NCBI GenBank assembly: GCA_025361935.1 | Contig: JANYJB010000038.1 | Location: 1 to 45,519 of the forward strand | Direction: 5' to 3' | DNA: 45,519 nt | Source: Verrucomicrobiota bacterium | GTDB lineage: Bacteria > Verrucomicrobiota > Verrucomicrobiia > Opitutales > Opitutaceae | In this document: positions 8,678-16,712 of the stretch, piece after piece | How the letters are laid out: the number at the start of each line of letters is the position of its first letter | Numbering within the stretch: the first letter of the stretch is position 1 | The notes under the pieces: generated by a model | The model's input: only the letters and a program-made list of their open reading frames with translations | Database searches by the model: none | Told to the model about the DNA's origin: nothing | Translations under genes and position numbers: made by a program

Positions 8678-8827
8678 GTGAGAACGAGCTTCACGGTAAT
8701 TATTCCTGCCACAACGCGAAAAGCGGCCCCGCCGCTTGGCTAGAAGCTAACGGCTCCCGGCTTTTACCTCATTCCCCAAAACCATCGTTGCGCCCGTCGC
8801 CGTGTTTTCGCTTCCTGTTCGCACCTC

Positions 8828-10306
8828 ATGTTCGAACAAGCCTTCAAAAATATCGACGACGTCCTCTGGAAGGATGCCGGCTGCACCAGCGAACTCGATT
8901 ACACCGAACAGACCTCCTGGCTCCTCTTCCTCAAATACCTCGACGCCCTCGAAAACGACAAGGCCACCGAGGCCGCCCTCGACGGCAAAAAATACGCCCA
9001 CATCCTCGACAAACCCTACCGCTGGGAATCCTGGGCCGCGCCCAAGGGCAAAGACGGCAAGATCGACCACAACACCGCCCGGACTGGCGACGACCTCATC
9101 CAGTTCGTCAACGCCAAGCTCTTCCCCCACCTGCAAGGTTTTAAGGCCAAGGCCACCGGTCCCAACACCATCGAATACAAGATCGGCGAGATCTTCGGTG
9201 AGATTAAGAACCGCATCCAGAGCGGCTACAACCTGCGCGAGATCATCGACCATATCGACGAACTCCGCTTCGCCTCCCAGACCGAGAAGCACGAGCTCTC
9301 CCATCTCTACGAGGCCAAGATCAAAAACATGGGCAACGCCGGTCGCAACGGCGGCGAATACTACACCCCGCGCCCGCTCATCCGCGCCATCGTCGCCGTC
9401 ACCGCGCCCCAGCTCGGCGAGACCCTCTGCGACCCCGCCGTCGGCTCGGCCGGCTTCCTCTGCGAAGCCTTCGATTACCTCCGCGTCCGGAACCCGAAGC
9501 GCACCACCGCCCAAGACAAGCGCCTCCAGGAAGCCACCCTCTACGGCAAGGAGAAGAAGTCCCTGGCCTACGTCATCGCGATCATGAACATGATCCTGCA
9601 CGGCATCGAGGCCCCCAATGTCATTCACACCAACACGCTCGCCGAAAACCTCGCCGACGTGCAGGAGAAGGACCGCTTCCACATCATCCTCGCCAACCCG
9701 CCCTTCGGCGGCAAAGAGCGCAAGGAGGTCCAGCAAAACTTCCCCATCCGCACCGGCGAGACCGCGTTCCTCTTCCTCCAGCACTTCATCAAGCTCCTCA
9801 AGGCCGGCGGTAGCGCCGGCGTGGTCATCAAAAACACCTTCCTGTCCAACACCGACAACGCGTCCGTCAGCCTGCGCAAAAAACTCCTCGAAGAGTGCAA
9901 CCTCCACACCGTCCTTGATTGCCCCGGCGGCACGTTCATCGGCGCCGGCGTGAAGACCGTCGTGCTCTTCTTTGAGAAAGGCGCCAAAACGCGCAAGGTG
10001 TGGTTCTACCAACTCGACCCCGGCCGCAACATGGGGAAGACCAACCCGCTCAACGACGCCGACCTCGCCGAGTTCATCGCGTTGCAGCAGACCAAGGCCG
10101 GCTCCCCGAAGAGCTGGAGCGTGGACGTGGCGGACATCGACCCGCAGACCTTCGACCTCTCCGTGAAGAACCCCAACGGTGGCGAGGAAGTCACCCACCG
10201 CAGCCCGGCGGACATCATGGAAGAAATCGCCGCGCTGGACGCCGAGAGCGCCGAAGTGCTGGGTCAAATCAAGCAACTTTTGAAGACCGAGAAAACCCAT
10301 GCCTAA
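8828..10306 (+). CDS. hsdM: Type I restriction-modification methyltransferase subunit HsdM
   Basis: A 492-residue N6-adenine DNA methyltransferase. With HsdS it protects the recognition site, and with HsdR it forms the restriction complex. The helical N-terminal domain is followed by GEYYTPRPLI, AdoMet-binding motif I DPAVGSAGFL (about D202) and catalytic motif IV NPPFGG (N290-F293). The ATG at 8828 begins MFEQAFKNID, standard for the family. The stop is overlapped by the KilA-N gene (8 nt). The C-terminal codons (AESAEVLGQIKQLL, from 10241) recur in shortened form before the DUF3800 gene and before hsdS. Those copies read GNIKALL and end there, so this tail (KQLLKTEKTHA) may have been altered when the KilA-N gene arrived. 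Confidence 0.95.
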   Translation: MFEQAFKNIDDVLWKDAGCTSELDYTEQTSWLLFLKYLDALENDKATEAALDGKKYAHILDKPYRWESWAAPKGKDGKIDHNTARTGDDLIQFVNAKLFPHLQGFKAKATGPNTIEYKIGEIFGEIKNRIQSGYNLREIIDHIDELRFASQTEKHELSHLYEAKIKNMGNAGRNGGEYYTPRPLIRAIVAVTAPQLGETLCDPAVGSAGFLCEAFDYLRVRNPKRTTAQDKRLQEATLYGKEKKSLAYVIAIMNMILHGIEAPNVIHTNTLAENLADVQEKDRFHIILANPPFGGKERKEVQQNFPIRTGETAFLFLQHFIKLLKAGGSAGVVIKNTFLSNTDNASVSLRKKLLEECNLHTVLDCPGGTFIGAGVKTVVLFFEKGAKTRKVWFYQLDPGRNMGKTNPLNDADLAEFIALQQTKAGSPKSWSVDVADIDPQTFDLSVKNPNGGEEVTHRSPADIMEEIAALDAESAEVLGQIKQLLKTEKTHA

Positions 10307-11129
10307 GAAGATCGAAGTTCTCGCCCGCGAAGTCCGCCTCACCGGCGTCAACGACCAGGATTACGTCTGCCTGACCGACATCGCCCGCTACAAAAACGCG
10401 GATGCCAGTGACGACCTGATCCGCAACTGGCTGCGCAACCGCAACACCCTCGAATTCCTCGGTCTCTGGGAGCAGATTAACAACCCCGGTTTTAATCCCG
10501 TCGAATTCGACGGGATTAGAATGCAGGCCGGTCTCAACAGCTTCACCCTCACGCCGAAGCAGTGGATCGAGCGCACGGGCGCCATCGGTATCCAGTCCAA
10601 GGCCGGTCGCTACGGCGGCACTTACGCCCATCTCGACATCGCCCTCGAGTTCGCCGCGTGGATCTCGGTCGAGTTCAAGCTCTACCTCATCAAAGAATTC
10701 CAGCGCCTCAAGGAAACCGAGCGCCAGACCCTCGGCTGGGACATCCGCCGCAACCTCGCCAGGATCAATTACCGCATCCACACCGACGCCATTCAGACTC
10801 ACCTCATCCCGCCGGAGCTGGGCAAAGCGCAGACCAGTCTCGTCTATGCCAGCGAGGCCGACGTGCTCAACATGGCCCTCTTCGGCCAGACCGCCGCCCA
10901 ATGGCGCGGCCAAAACCCCGGCGAGCAGGGCAACATCCGCGACCAGGCCACCGGTGCCCAGCTCGTGTGCCTCTCAAATCTCGAAAACCTCAACGCTCTG
11001 TTTATCGGCCAAGCCTTGCCCCAATCCGAACGCCTCACCCGCCTCAACCAGATCGCCATCCAGCAGATGAAACTGCTCACCGCCGATGAGCGGACGCCCA
11101 AATTGCCTGAAGGGAAGAAGGGCAAATGA
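10299..11129 (+). CDS. KilA-N domain DNA-binding protein
   Basis: A 276-residue protein. The N-terminal 130 residues match the KilA-N/APSES-type DNA-binding domain of phage and plasmid proteins (DYVCLTDIARYKN, IRNWLRNRNTLEFLGLWE, SFTLTPKQWIERTGAIGI, GGTYAHLDIALEFAAWIS). A helical C-terminal region follows. It starts 8 nt inside hsdM and its stop overlaps an ATG at 11126 (ATGA). KilA-N genes between hsdM and hsdS are accessory: they are not needed for type I activity and may be regulatory or anti-phage. A 26-bp perfect palindrome lies within it. A non-defensive passenger role is possible. Confidence 0.85.
   Translation: MPKKIEVLAREVRLTGVNDQDYVCLTDIARYKNADASDDLIRNWLRNRNTLEFLGLWEQINNPGFNPVEFDGIRMQAGLNSFTLTPKQWIERTGAIGIQSKAGRYGGTYAHLDIALEFAAWISVEFKLYLIKEFQRLKETERQTLGWDIRRNLARINYRIHTDAIQTHLIPPELGKAQTSLVYASEADVLNMALFGQTAAQWRGQNPGEQGNIRDQATGAQLVCLSNLENLNALFIGQALPQSERLTRLNQIAIQQMKLLTADERTPKLPEGKKGK
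10493..10518. repeat. 26-bp perfect palindrome inside the KilA-N gene
   Basis: Positions 10493-10505 are the exact reverse complement of 10506-10518, centred on TCGAATTCGA. The encoded residues (FNPVEFDGI) are typical of the KilA-N family, so the palindrome is made from normal coding sequence rather than an obvious insertion. It could form a cruciform or an mRNA hairpin, or act as an operator for the KilA-N protein itself. The last is speculation. Confidence 0.7.
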
Positions 11130-11149
11130 AAGCCATGGGAAACGGAGAG

Positions 11150-11210
11150 CCTGCCCTGAGCAAAGTCGAAGGGTGCCGAAGTGCTGGGCAACATCAAGGC
11201 GCTGTTATGA
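11150..11210 (+). pseudogene. Short interspersed repeat joined to truncated hsdM 3'-end copy
   Basis: Positions 11150-11174 are a short dyad element (CCTGCCCTGAGCAAAG onward, with CCCT/AGGG arms). This repeat type, translated as SKVEG or DFAQGR, is seen scattered through many bacterial genomes. Directly attached, 11175-11204 is a 30-nt stretch identical to 12080-12109. It encodes the HsdM tail AEVLGNIKAL and ends in L and TGA at 11205-11210. It is out of frame with its surroundings and cannot be translated as HsdM. The TGA overlaps the DUF3800 ATG. It is best read as a scar of recombination at the hsdM end. Confidence 0.75.
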
Positions 11211-11953
11211 ATGCCGGGGCCGAATCGCGTTTCATCGCCTTCTTCGATGAGTGCGGCGACCACTCGATGGACAAGATCGACCGGGATTTCCCCCTCTTTG
11301 TGCTCTCCACGATCATCGTGGAACGCACCGCCTACATCGAGACCGTGGTGCCCGCACTCACGCGGCTCAAGCTGCGCTTCTGGCCGCACGAAGGCGTCAA
11401 TCTCCACAGTCGCGACATTCGCAAAGCCCACGGCGATTTCGCTTTTCTCCAGGTGCCCGCCCAACGCCACGCCCTCCTCGGCGCCTTGAGCGAAATGTTG
11501 GCGGCTCTGCCATTCACGCTCTTCATCACCGCCATTCACAAGCAGGACCACCGCGACCGCTATGGCGCGCACGCCACCAATCCCTACGACCTTGCGCTCA
11601 CCTACACGTTTGAGCGCGTGCTCCACTTCCTCGAGGGCCACGGCGAAACCGCGTTGCCCGTGACCGCCGAGGCGCGCGGTAAAAATGAGGACAACGAACT
11701 CTCCGCCGCCTTCCTCCGCATCCTGACCCAGGGCACCCGCTACACCGACGCCGCGCGTTTTCAGCCGCTGCTTTGCCCGCTCACCTTTCGGCGCAAGTCC
11801 GACAATATCGCCGGCACCCAACTCGCCGATCTTTGTGCCCACCCCGCCGCGCGCAAAATCCTCAACCCCGACCAACCCAACCAAGCCTACGACATCATCG
11901 CCCGCCACCTCTACCGCCGCGACGCCGTCACCGGCTGGAAGGTGTTTCCGTGA
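11207..11953 (+). CDS. DUF3800 domain protein
   Basis: A 248-residue protein beginning FIAFFDECGDHS, the DUF3800 signature with acidic residues. It closes with SDNIAGTQLADLCAHPAARKIL, the conserved C-terminal segment. DUF3800 is thought to have an RNase H-like fold, but no activity is established. ATG 11207 is chosen because homology begins just after it and because it overlaps the TGA of the hsdM-tail remnant as ATGA. An ATG at 11126 overlapping the KilA-N stop would add 27 residues translated from repeat sequence and is less likely. These proteins often accompany defence and mobile loci. Here it sits between hsdM and hsdS as an accessory gene. Confidence 0.8.
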   Translation: MNAGAESRFIAFFDECGDHSMDKIDRDFPLFVLSTIIVERTAYIETVVPALTRLKLRFWPHEGVNLHSRDIRKAHGDFAFLQVPAQRHALLGALSEMLAALPFTLFITAIHKQDHRDRYGAHATNPYDLALTYTFERVLHFLEGHGETALPVTAEARGKNEDNELSAAFLRILTQGTRYTDAARFQPLLCPLTFRRKSDNIAGTQLADLCAHPAARKILNPDQPNQAYDIIARHLYRRDAVTGWKVFP

Positions 11954-12070
11954 GCAATAAAAAAGCGGCTCCGAGTAAACCCGGAAACCGCCTTCCGACC
12001 GAGAATTCCCAGTCCGTGCCAAAAACGTCACCCGTCGCCCCACTCCTGTCAACCCCGCCTTTGCCACCAC
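11954..12070. other. Spacer between DUF3800 gene and the hsdM-tail copy
   Basis: A 117-nt non-coding stretch. An imperfect hairpin near 11963-11994 (GCGG and CCGC outer arms with an inner TCCG/CGGA pair) lies just after the DUF3800 stop, but it lacks a T-run. The frame is open through to hsdS, but the encoded residues (Pro/Ser/Lys-rich) resemble nothing in HsdS. I see no gene here. Confidence 0.5.
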
Positions 12071-12115
12071 GCCGAGAGCGCCGAAGTGCTGGGCAACATC
12101 AAGGCGCTGCTTTGA
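12071..12115 (+). pseudogene. hsdM 3'-end remnant overlapping the hsdS start
   Basis: This segment encodes AESAEVLGNIKALL and a stop, the ancestral-looking tail of HsdM. It matches 10241-10263 in hsdM for 23 nt and 11175-11204 for 30 nt. Its TGA (12113-12115) overlaps the hsdS TTG start by TTGA. That is the arrangement expected when hsdM lay directly upstream of hsdS. It is now separated from hsdM by two inserted genes. Confidence 0.8.
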
Positions 12116-13332
12116 AGAAGGGGTGGCAGACAAAGAAGCTGGGCGATGTGTGTTCGTTACTGAACCGTGGTATTTCTCCGGCATATCTGGAGGAAGGCGG
12201 AGTCTGCGTTCTCAATCAGAAGTGCATTCGCGACCACGAGGTCAGCTACGAGCCTTCGCGCCGGCATGATTCGAAGGCAAAGAAGGTCGCGGCAGAGCGG
12301 TTTATTCAACTTGGTGATGTGTTGGTCAACTCGACGGGCACTGGCACGCTTGGACGTGTCGCGCAGGTGCGCGACGAACCCGAAGAAGCGACGACAGTTG
12401 ATTCCCACGTTACAATCGTGCGGCCCAAACCAGGTCTCTTTCACCTCGATTTCTTCGGTTACATGTTGGTCGTGATCGAAGACGCCATTAAGGAGGCCGG
12501 TGAAGGCTGTGGCGGCCAAACGGAACTTGCGCGGTCAGTTTTAGCGGAGCAGTTCTCGGTGAGTTATCCCGAGTCGTTGGCCGAACAGCAGCGGATCGTC
12601 GGCCTGCTCGACGAAGCGTTTGAGGGCATCGCCACCGCCAAAGCCAACGCCGAAAAGAACCTCCAAAACGCCCGCGCCCTCTTCGAAAGCCACCTCCAAT
12701 CCGTCTTCACCCAGCGCGGTAAGGGGTGGAAAGCGACAACGCTTGGAGCGGAGATTGATCTTCTCGCCGGGTTTGCATTCAAGAGCGCGCAATACACAAA
12801 CGACGACGATGACATTCGCCTTCTTCGGGGCGACAACATCATCCAAGGATGTCTTCGTTGGGACGATGTGAAGAGATGGCCAGCCGACGACACCGAAGAA
12901 TACGAGCGATACCAACTTGAAGAAGGCGATGTCGTGTTGGCGATGGATCGTCCGTGGGTAAAGGCCGGCTTGAAGCACGCGACCATTTCCGCAGACGACC
13001 TGCCATGCTTGCTTGTTCAGCGAACTGCTCGCCTGCGCGGCGGGGCGAATCTGGACAACCGTTTCCTGAAACTGCTCATCGGCAGTTCTGCTTTCACCAG
13101 TCACATTCTTGGCGTTCAAACGGGCATTGGCGTTCCGCACATCAGCGGGCAGCAAATCAAAGACTTCGAGCTTGCGCGTCCGCCAATCGCCGACCAACGC
13201 CGCATCGCAGACAATCTCGAATCCCTCCGCGAAGAAACCCAGCGCCTCGCCCGCCTCTACGAGCGGAAGCTCGCCGCGCTGGAGGCGTTAAAGAAGTCGC
13301 TCCTGCACCAAGCCTTCACTGGCGCACTCTGA
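12112..13332 (+). CDS. hsdS: Type I restriction-modification specificity subunit HsdS
   Basis: A 406-residue HsdS with two target-recognition domains, each opening in the usual way: WQTKKLGDVCSLLNRG near the N-terminus and WKATTLGAEIDLLAGF at about residue 205. Each is followed by a conserved helical spacer (LAEQQRIVGLLDEAF and IADQRRIADNLESL). The two TRDs differ, predicting a bipartite target whose sequence cannot be read from here. I take TTG 12112 as start because it gives KKGWQTKKLG, the normal HsdS opening, and overlaps the hsdM-tail stop. The open frame extends upstream to 11773 but that part is non-homologous. The gap to the BRO-like gene is 54 nt. Confidence 0.9.
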   Translation: MKKGWQTKKLGDVCSLLNRGISPAYLEEGGVCVLNQKCIRDHEVSYEPSRRHDSKAKKVAAERFIQLGDVLVNSTGTGTLGRVAQVRDEPEEATTVDSHVTIVRPKPGLFHLDFFGYMLVVIEDAIKEAGEGCGGQTELARSVLAEQFSVSYPESLAEQQRIVGLLDEAFEGIATAKANAEKNLQNARALFESHLQSVFTQRGKGWKATTLGAEIDLLAGFAFKSAQYTNDDDDIRLLRGDNIIQGCLRWDDVKRWPADDTEEYERYQLEEGDVVLAMDRPWVKAGLKHATISADDLPCLLVQRTARLRGGANLDNRFLKLLIGSSAFTSHILGVQTGIGVPHISGQQIKDFELARPPIADQRRIADNLESLREETQRLARLYERKLAALEALKKSLLHQAFTGAL

Positions 13333-13386
13333 TCCACCCCGAGATTGCCCAGCCCGTTTTTCTTTATAACGCTTTCGCCCACGCCC

Positions 13387-14247
13387 ATGAGCCACCTCGT
13401 CCTCTTCGAGCAAAAACAGGTCCGCCGCGTCTGGCACGGCGAGGCGTGGTGGTTCGTCATCGTCGATATCGTCGCCGCCCTCACCGACTCGGCCAATCCG
13501 GCCGGCTATCTCAAGGACATGCGCCGCCGTGATGCGAGTTTGGGAGCGGTGTTCAAAGGGGGGGGGCAAATTGCCCCCCCCCTTACGCTCAAGGTCGAAA
13601 CGGAGGGTGGCAGCCAAAAAATCCTCTGCTGGCATACACCCGGCATCCTGCGCCTGATCCAGTCGATCCCTTCGCCCAAGGCCGAGCCATTCAAACGCTG
13701 GCTGGCCCAGGTCGGCTACGAGCGGTTGCAGGAAATCGAAAATCCCGAGATCGCCGCGCGGCGGATGAAAGAGATTTACCGCCTGAAAGGTTACTCCGGG
13801 GCGTGGATCGAAAAACGCATGCGCGGTATCGCCGTGCGTGACGAATTGACCGACGAGTGGAAGAAGCGCGGCGTCAAAGAAGACCGCGACTATGCGATCC
13901 TCACCGCCGAAATCAGCAAAGCCACCTTCGGCATGACACCGTCCGAGTATCGCGAACACAAGGCCTTGGATCGCCCGACCGACAACCTGCGCGATCACAT
14001 GACCGACTTGGAACTGATTTTCACGATGCTCGGCGAAGCCTCCACGACCGAAATCGCCCGGAACACCGACGCTCAGGGGTTTCCGCAGAACAAAGTGGCC
14101 GCCCGGCAGGGGGGTAAAATCGCCGGCAACGCCCGCCGCGAACTCGAAACCAAGAGCGGACGTCGCGTTTCAACCCGGGAAAATTTCAAGGAATTGACCG
14201 AAAGCCAGCGGCGGTTGCGGGAGAAGACCAAGGGCGACACCCCATGA
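13387..14247 (+). CDS. BRO / DinD-like protein
   Basis: A 286-residue protein. The N-terminal half is a BRO-N-type DNA-binding domain (VWHGEAWWFVIVDIVAALTDS, QSIPSPKAEPFKRWLAQVGYERLQEIENPE). The C-terminal half resembles DNA-damage-inducible protein D (YAILTAEISKATFGMTPSEYREHK, LRDHMTDLELIFTMLGEASTTEIA, GGKIAGNARRELE). The start at 13387 (MSHLVLFEQK) is supported by homology, and the stop overlaps hsdR by ATGA. Within the BRO domain a run of nine G and nine C forms a 25-nt inverted repeat. Position between hsdS and hsdR suggests a regulator or accessory of the restriction system, which is inference. Confidence 0.82.
   Translation: MSHLVLFEQKQVRRVWHGEAWWFVIVDIVAALTDSANPAGYLKDMRRRDASLGAVFKGGGQIAPPLTLKVETEGGSQKILCWHTPGILRLIQSIPSPKAEPFKRWLAQVGYERLQEIENPEIAARRMKEIYRLKGYSGAWIEKRMRGIAVRDELTDEWKKRGVKEDRDYAILTAEISKATFGMTPSEYREHKALDRPTDNLRDHMTDLELIFTMLGEASTTEIARNTDAQGFPQNKVAARQGGKIAGNARRELETKSGRRVSTRENFKELTESQRRLREKTKGDTP
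13558..13582. repeat. G9/C9 inverted repeat inside the BRO-like gene
   Basis: Nine G (13558-13566), a seven-base centre CAAATTG and nine C (13574-13582) form a near-perfect hairpin in coding sequence for GGGQIAPPL. Relatives commonly read KGWGQI..PL here, so the residues are family-like but the codons have converged on homopolymers. Runs of this length are prone to slippage. A one-base change in either run would frameshift the gene. Confidence 0.8.
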
Positions 14248-16646
14248 ACGAAGCCGAGACACGCGCCGAGCATATCGACCCCGCTTTGAAGGCGGCGGGC
14301 TGGGGCGTCGTCGAAGGCAGCAAGATTCTCCGCGAGCACCGCATCACCGCCGGTCGCATCGAAGGCCACGGAAGGCGCGGCAAGGCCGACATCGCCGACT
14401 ACGTGCTCGTCTATCGCAACACCAAGCTCGCCGTCATCGAGGCCAAGGCGTGGGACGAGGAACTCACCGAGGGCGTCGGCCAGGCCAAGGATTACGCCGC
14501 CAAGCTCGCCATCCGGTTCACCTATTCCACCAACGGACGCGGCATCTACGCCATCGACATGGAGACGGCCAAGGAAGGCGAGGTCACCGCCTATCCATCG
14601 CCGGACCAGCTCTGGGCGATGACCTTCATCAAGGCGAACGCGTGGCGCGACCGTTTCGCCGCCGTGACGTCGCCCGACAAGAGCGGCAGTTGGACGCTGC
14701 GGTTTTACCAAGAGATCGCCGTCAACCGCGTGTTGGAGCGCATCGCCGGCGAGCATCCGCGCATCCTGCTCACGCTGGCCACCGGCACGGGCAAAACATC
14801 CATCGCGTTCCAGATCGTGTGGAAGCTGTTTCAAGCCCGCTGGAATCTTGGTGATTGGAAAAAGACCAGCGAGCCGACGCGCCGCCCGCGCATTCTTTTT
14901 CTTGCCGACCGCAACACCCTCGCGACCCAAGCCTACAACGATTTCACGTCATTCGCCGCCTTTGCCGACGACGCGCTGGTGCGCATCAAGCCGGAAGACA
15001 TTCGCAAGAAAGGTTCCGTCCCCAAGAACGGCAGCCTGTTCTTCACGATCTTCCAAACGTTCATGTCCGGCCCCGATGATTCCGCCTACTTTGGCGAGTA
15101 TCCGGCGGACTTTTTTGATTTCATCGTCATCGACGAGTGTCACCGCGGCGGCGCCAACGACGAGAGCAGCTGGCGGGAGATTCTGGAATATTTCAAACCC
15201 GCCGTGCAACTCGGCCTCACTGCCACGCCCAAGCGCAAGGACAACGTCGATACCTACGCCTATTTCGGCGAACCGGTTTACACCTACTCGCTCAAGGACG
15301 GCATCAACGACGGCTTCCTCACGCCGTTCAAGGTGAAGCAGATTCAGACCACGCTCGACTACTACATCTACACGCCCGACGACGCCGTGGTGGAAGGCGA
15401 GATCGAGAAGGGGAAACTTTACGAGGAGGCTGACTTCAACCGCACCATCGAGATCCGCGAGCGCGAGAAGAAGCGCGTGCAACTCTTCCTGTCGCAGATC
15501 AACCAGAACGAAAAGACGCTCGTTTTCTGCGCCAACCAAGCCCACGCCCTCGTCATCCGCGACCTCATCAACCAGCTCAAGACGAGCAAAGACTCGAACT
15601 ATTGCGTGCGCGTCACGGCGGACGACGGCGAACGCGGCGAGCAGGCGTTGCGGGATTTCCAGGACAACGAGAAGACGATCCCCACGATCCTCACCACGTC
15701 GCAAAAACTCTCGACCGGCGTCGATGCGCGCAACATCCGCAACATCGTCCTGATGCGGCCGGTCAACTCGATGATCGAGTTCAAGCAGATCATCGGGCGC
15801 GGCACGCGGCTCTACGACGGGAAGGATTACTTCACGATCTACGACTTCGTGAAGGCGCACCTCAAATTCCAAGACCCCGAATGGGACGGCCCGCCCGAGC
15901 CCGACGAGCCCTGCACGAAGTGCTGCCAGATCCCGTGCATCTGCGAGACGACTCCGCCCAAACCATGTCCGCAATGCGGCAAGGTCCCGTGCGAATGCGG
16001 AAAAGAACCATGCCCCGCGTGCGGCAAGGTGAAGTGCGAATGCGAGCGGAAGCGAAAGGTGAAAGTGAAACTCGCCGACGGCAAAGAGCGCGCCATCCAG
16101 CACATGATGACGACGACGTTCTGGCATCCCGACGGAACGCCGATGAGCGCGCAGCAATTCATGGAGTTGCTCTTCGGCAAGCTGCCGGACTTCTTCCAAA
16201 GCGAAGCCGAACTCCGCACGCTATGGAGCGCGCCCGACACGCGGGCCAAGCTCCTGCAGGGTCTCGCCGAAAAGGATTTCGGCCACGACAAGCTGGTCGC
16301 GATGCAGCAACTCATCGACGCGGAGAACAGCGACCTCTTCGACGTGCTGGCTTACGTGGCTTATCTGTTGCCGCCGGTGACGCGGGCCGAGCGCGCCGAT
16401 CATGCGCGGGTGTATATCAACTCGCACTTCACCTCGAAGCAGCAGGCCTTCCTGAATTTCGTGCTCCAGCACTACGTGACGGAAGGCGTGACGGAACTGG
16501 ACCAGAGCAAGCTGAACCCCTTGTTGCGGCTAAAGTATCACGACTCCATCGCCGACGCCGTAGCCGACCTCGGCGGCAAGCCCGAAGAGATAAACCAAGT
16601 CTTCGCGGGTTTCCAGAAGTATCTCTACACTGAGAAGTCGAGTTGA
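14244..16646 (+). CDS. hsdR: Type I restriction endonuclease subunit HsdR
   Basis: An 800-residue motor and nuclease subunit. The N-terminal PD-(D/E)xK nuclease is visible as D52 then E66-A-K68 (ADYVLVY, VIEAKAW). The helicase core has Walker A GTGKT (about 181-185), DECH (about 297-300), TATPKRKDN, and motif VI QIIGRGTRLYDG. Between the helicase and C-terminal domains (about 557-600) lies a segment with 13 Cys arranged as three CxxC...CxC repeats (CPQCGKVPCEC, CPACGKVKCEC), probably zinc-binding. It overlaps the BRO-like gene by ATGA. This is the last gene of the RM operon and no terminator follows it. Intact landmarks suggest activity. Confidence 0.94.
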   Translation: MNEAETRAEHIDPALKAAGWGVVEGSKILREHRITAGRIEGHGRRGKADIADYVLVYRNTKLAVIEAKAWDEELTEGVGQAKDYAAKLAIRFTYSTNGRGIYAIDMETAKEGEVTAYPSPDQLWAMTFIKANAWRDRFAAVTSPDKSGSWTLRFYQEIAVNRVLERIAGEHPRILLTLATGTGKTSIAFQIVWKLFQARWNLGDWKKTSEPTRRPRILFLADRNTLATQAYNDFTSFAAFADDALVRIKPEDIRKKGSVPKNGSLFFTIFQTFMSGPDDSAYFGEYPADFFDFIVIDECHRGGANDESSWREILEYFKPAVQLGLTATPKRKDNVDTYAYFGEPVYTYSLKDGINDGFLTPFKVKQIQTTLDYYIYTPDDAVVEGEIEKGKLYEEADFNRTIEIREREKKRVQLFLSQINQNEKTLVFCANQAHALVIRDLINQLKTSKDSNYCVRVTADDGERGEQALRDFQDNEKTIPTILTTSQKLSTGVDARNIRNIVLMRPVNSMIEFKQIIGRGTRLYDGKDYFTIYDFVKAHLKFQDPEWDGPPEPDEPCTKCCQIPCICETTPPKPCPQCGKVPCECGKEPCPACGKVKCECERKRKVKVKLADGKERAIQHMMTTTFWHPDGTPMSAQQFMELLFGKLPDFFQSEAELRTLWSAPDTRAKLLQGLAEKDFGHDKLVAMQQLIDAENSDLFDVLAYVAYLLPPVTRAERADHARVYINSHFTSKQQAFLNFVLQHYVTEGVTELDQSKLNPLLRLKYHDSIADAVADLGGKPEEINQVFAGFQKYLYTEKSS

Positions 16647-16712
16647 TCGTGGCGGCAAGCCGGCGGCCTGAAGTTGAGGTCGCGGGCGAGGTAATCCAAA
16701 GCCCGGAGATCA

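Noticed and set aside
8747-10351. 534-codon minus-strand open frame over hsdM
   Set aside because: HsdM on the plus strand has all catalytic motifs; the minus frame is Glu/Val/Gly-rich shadow sequence.
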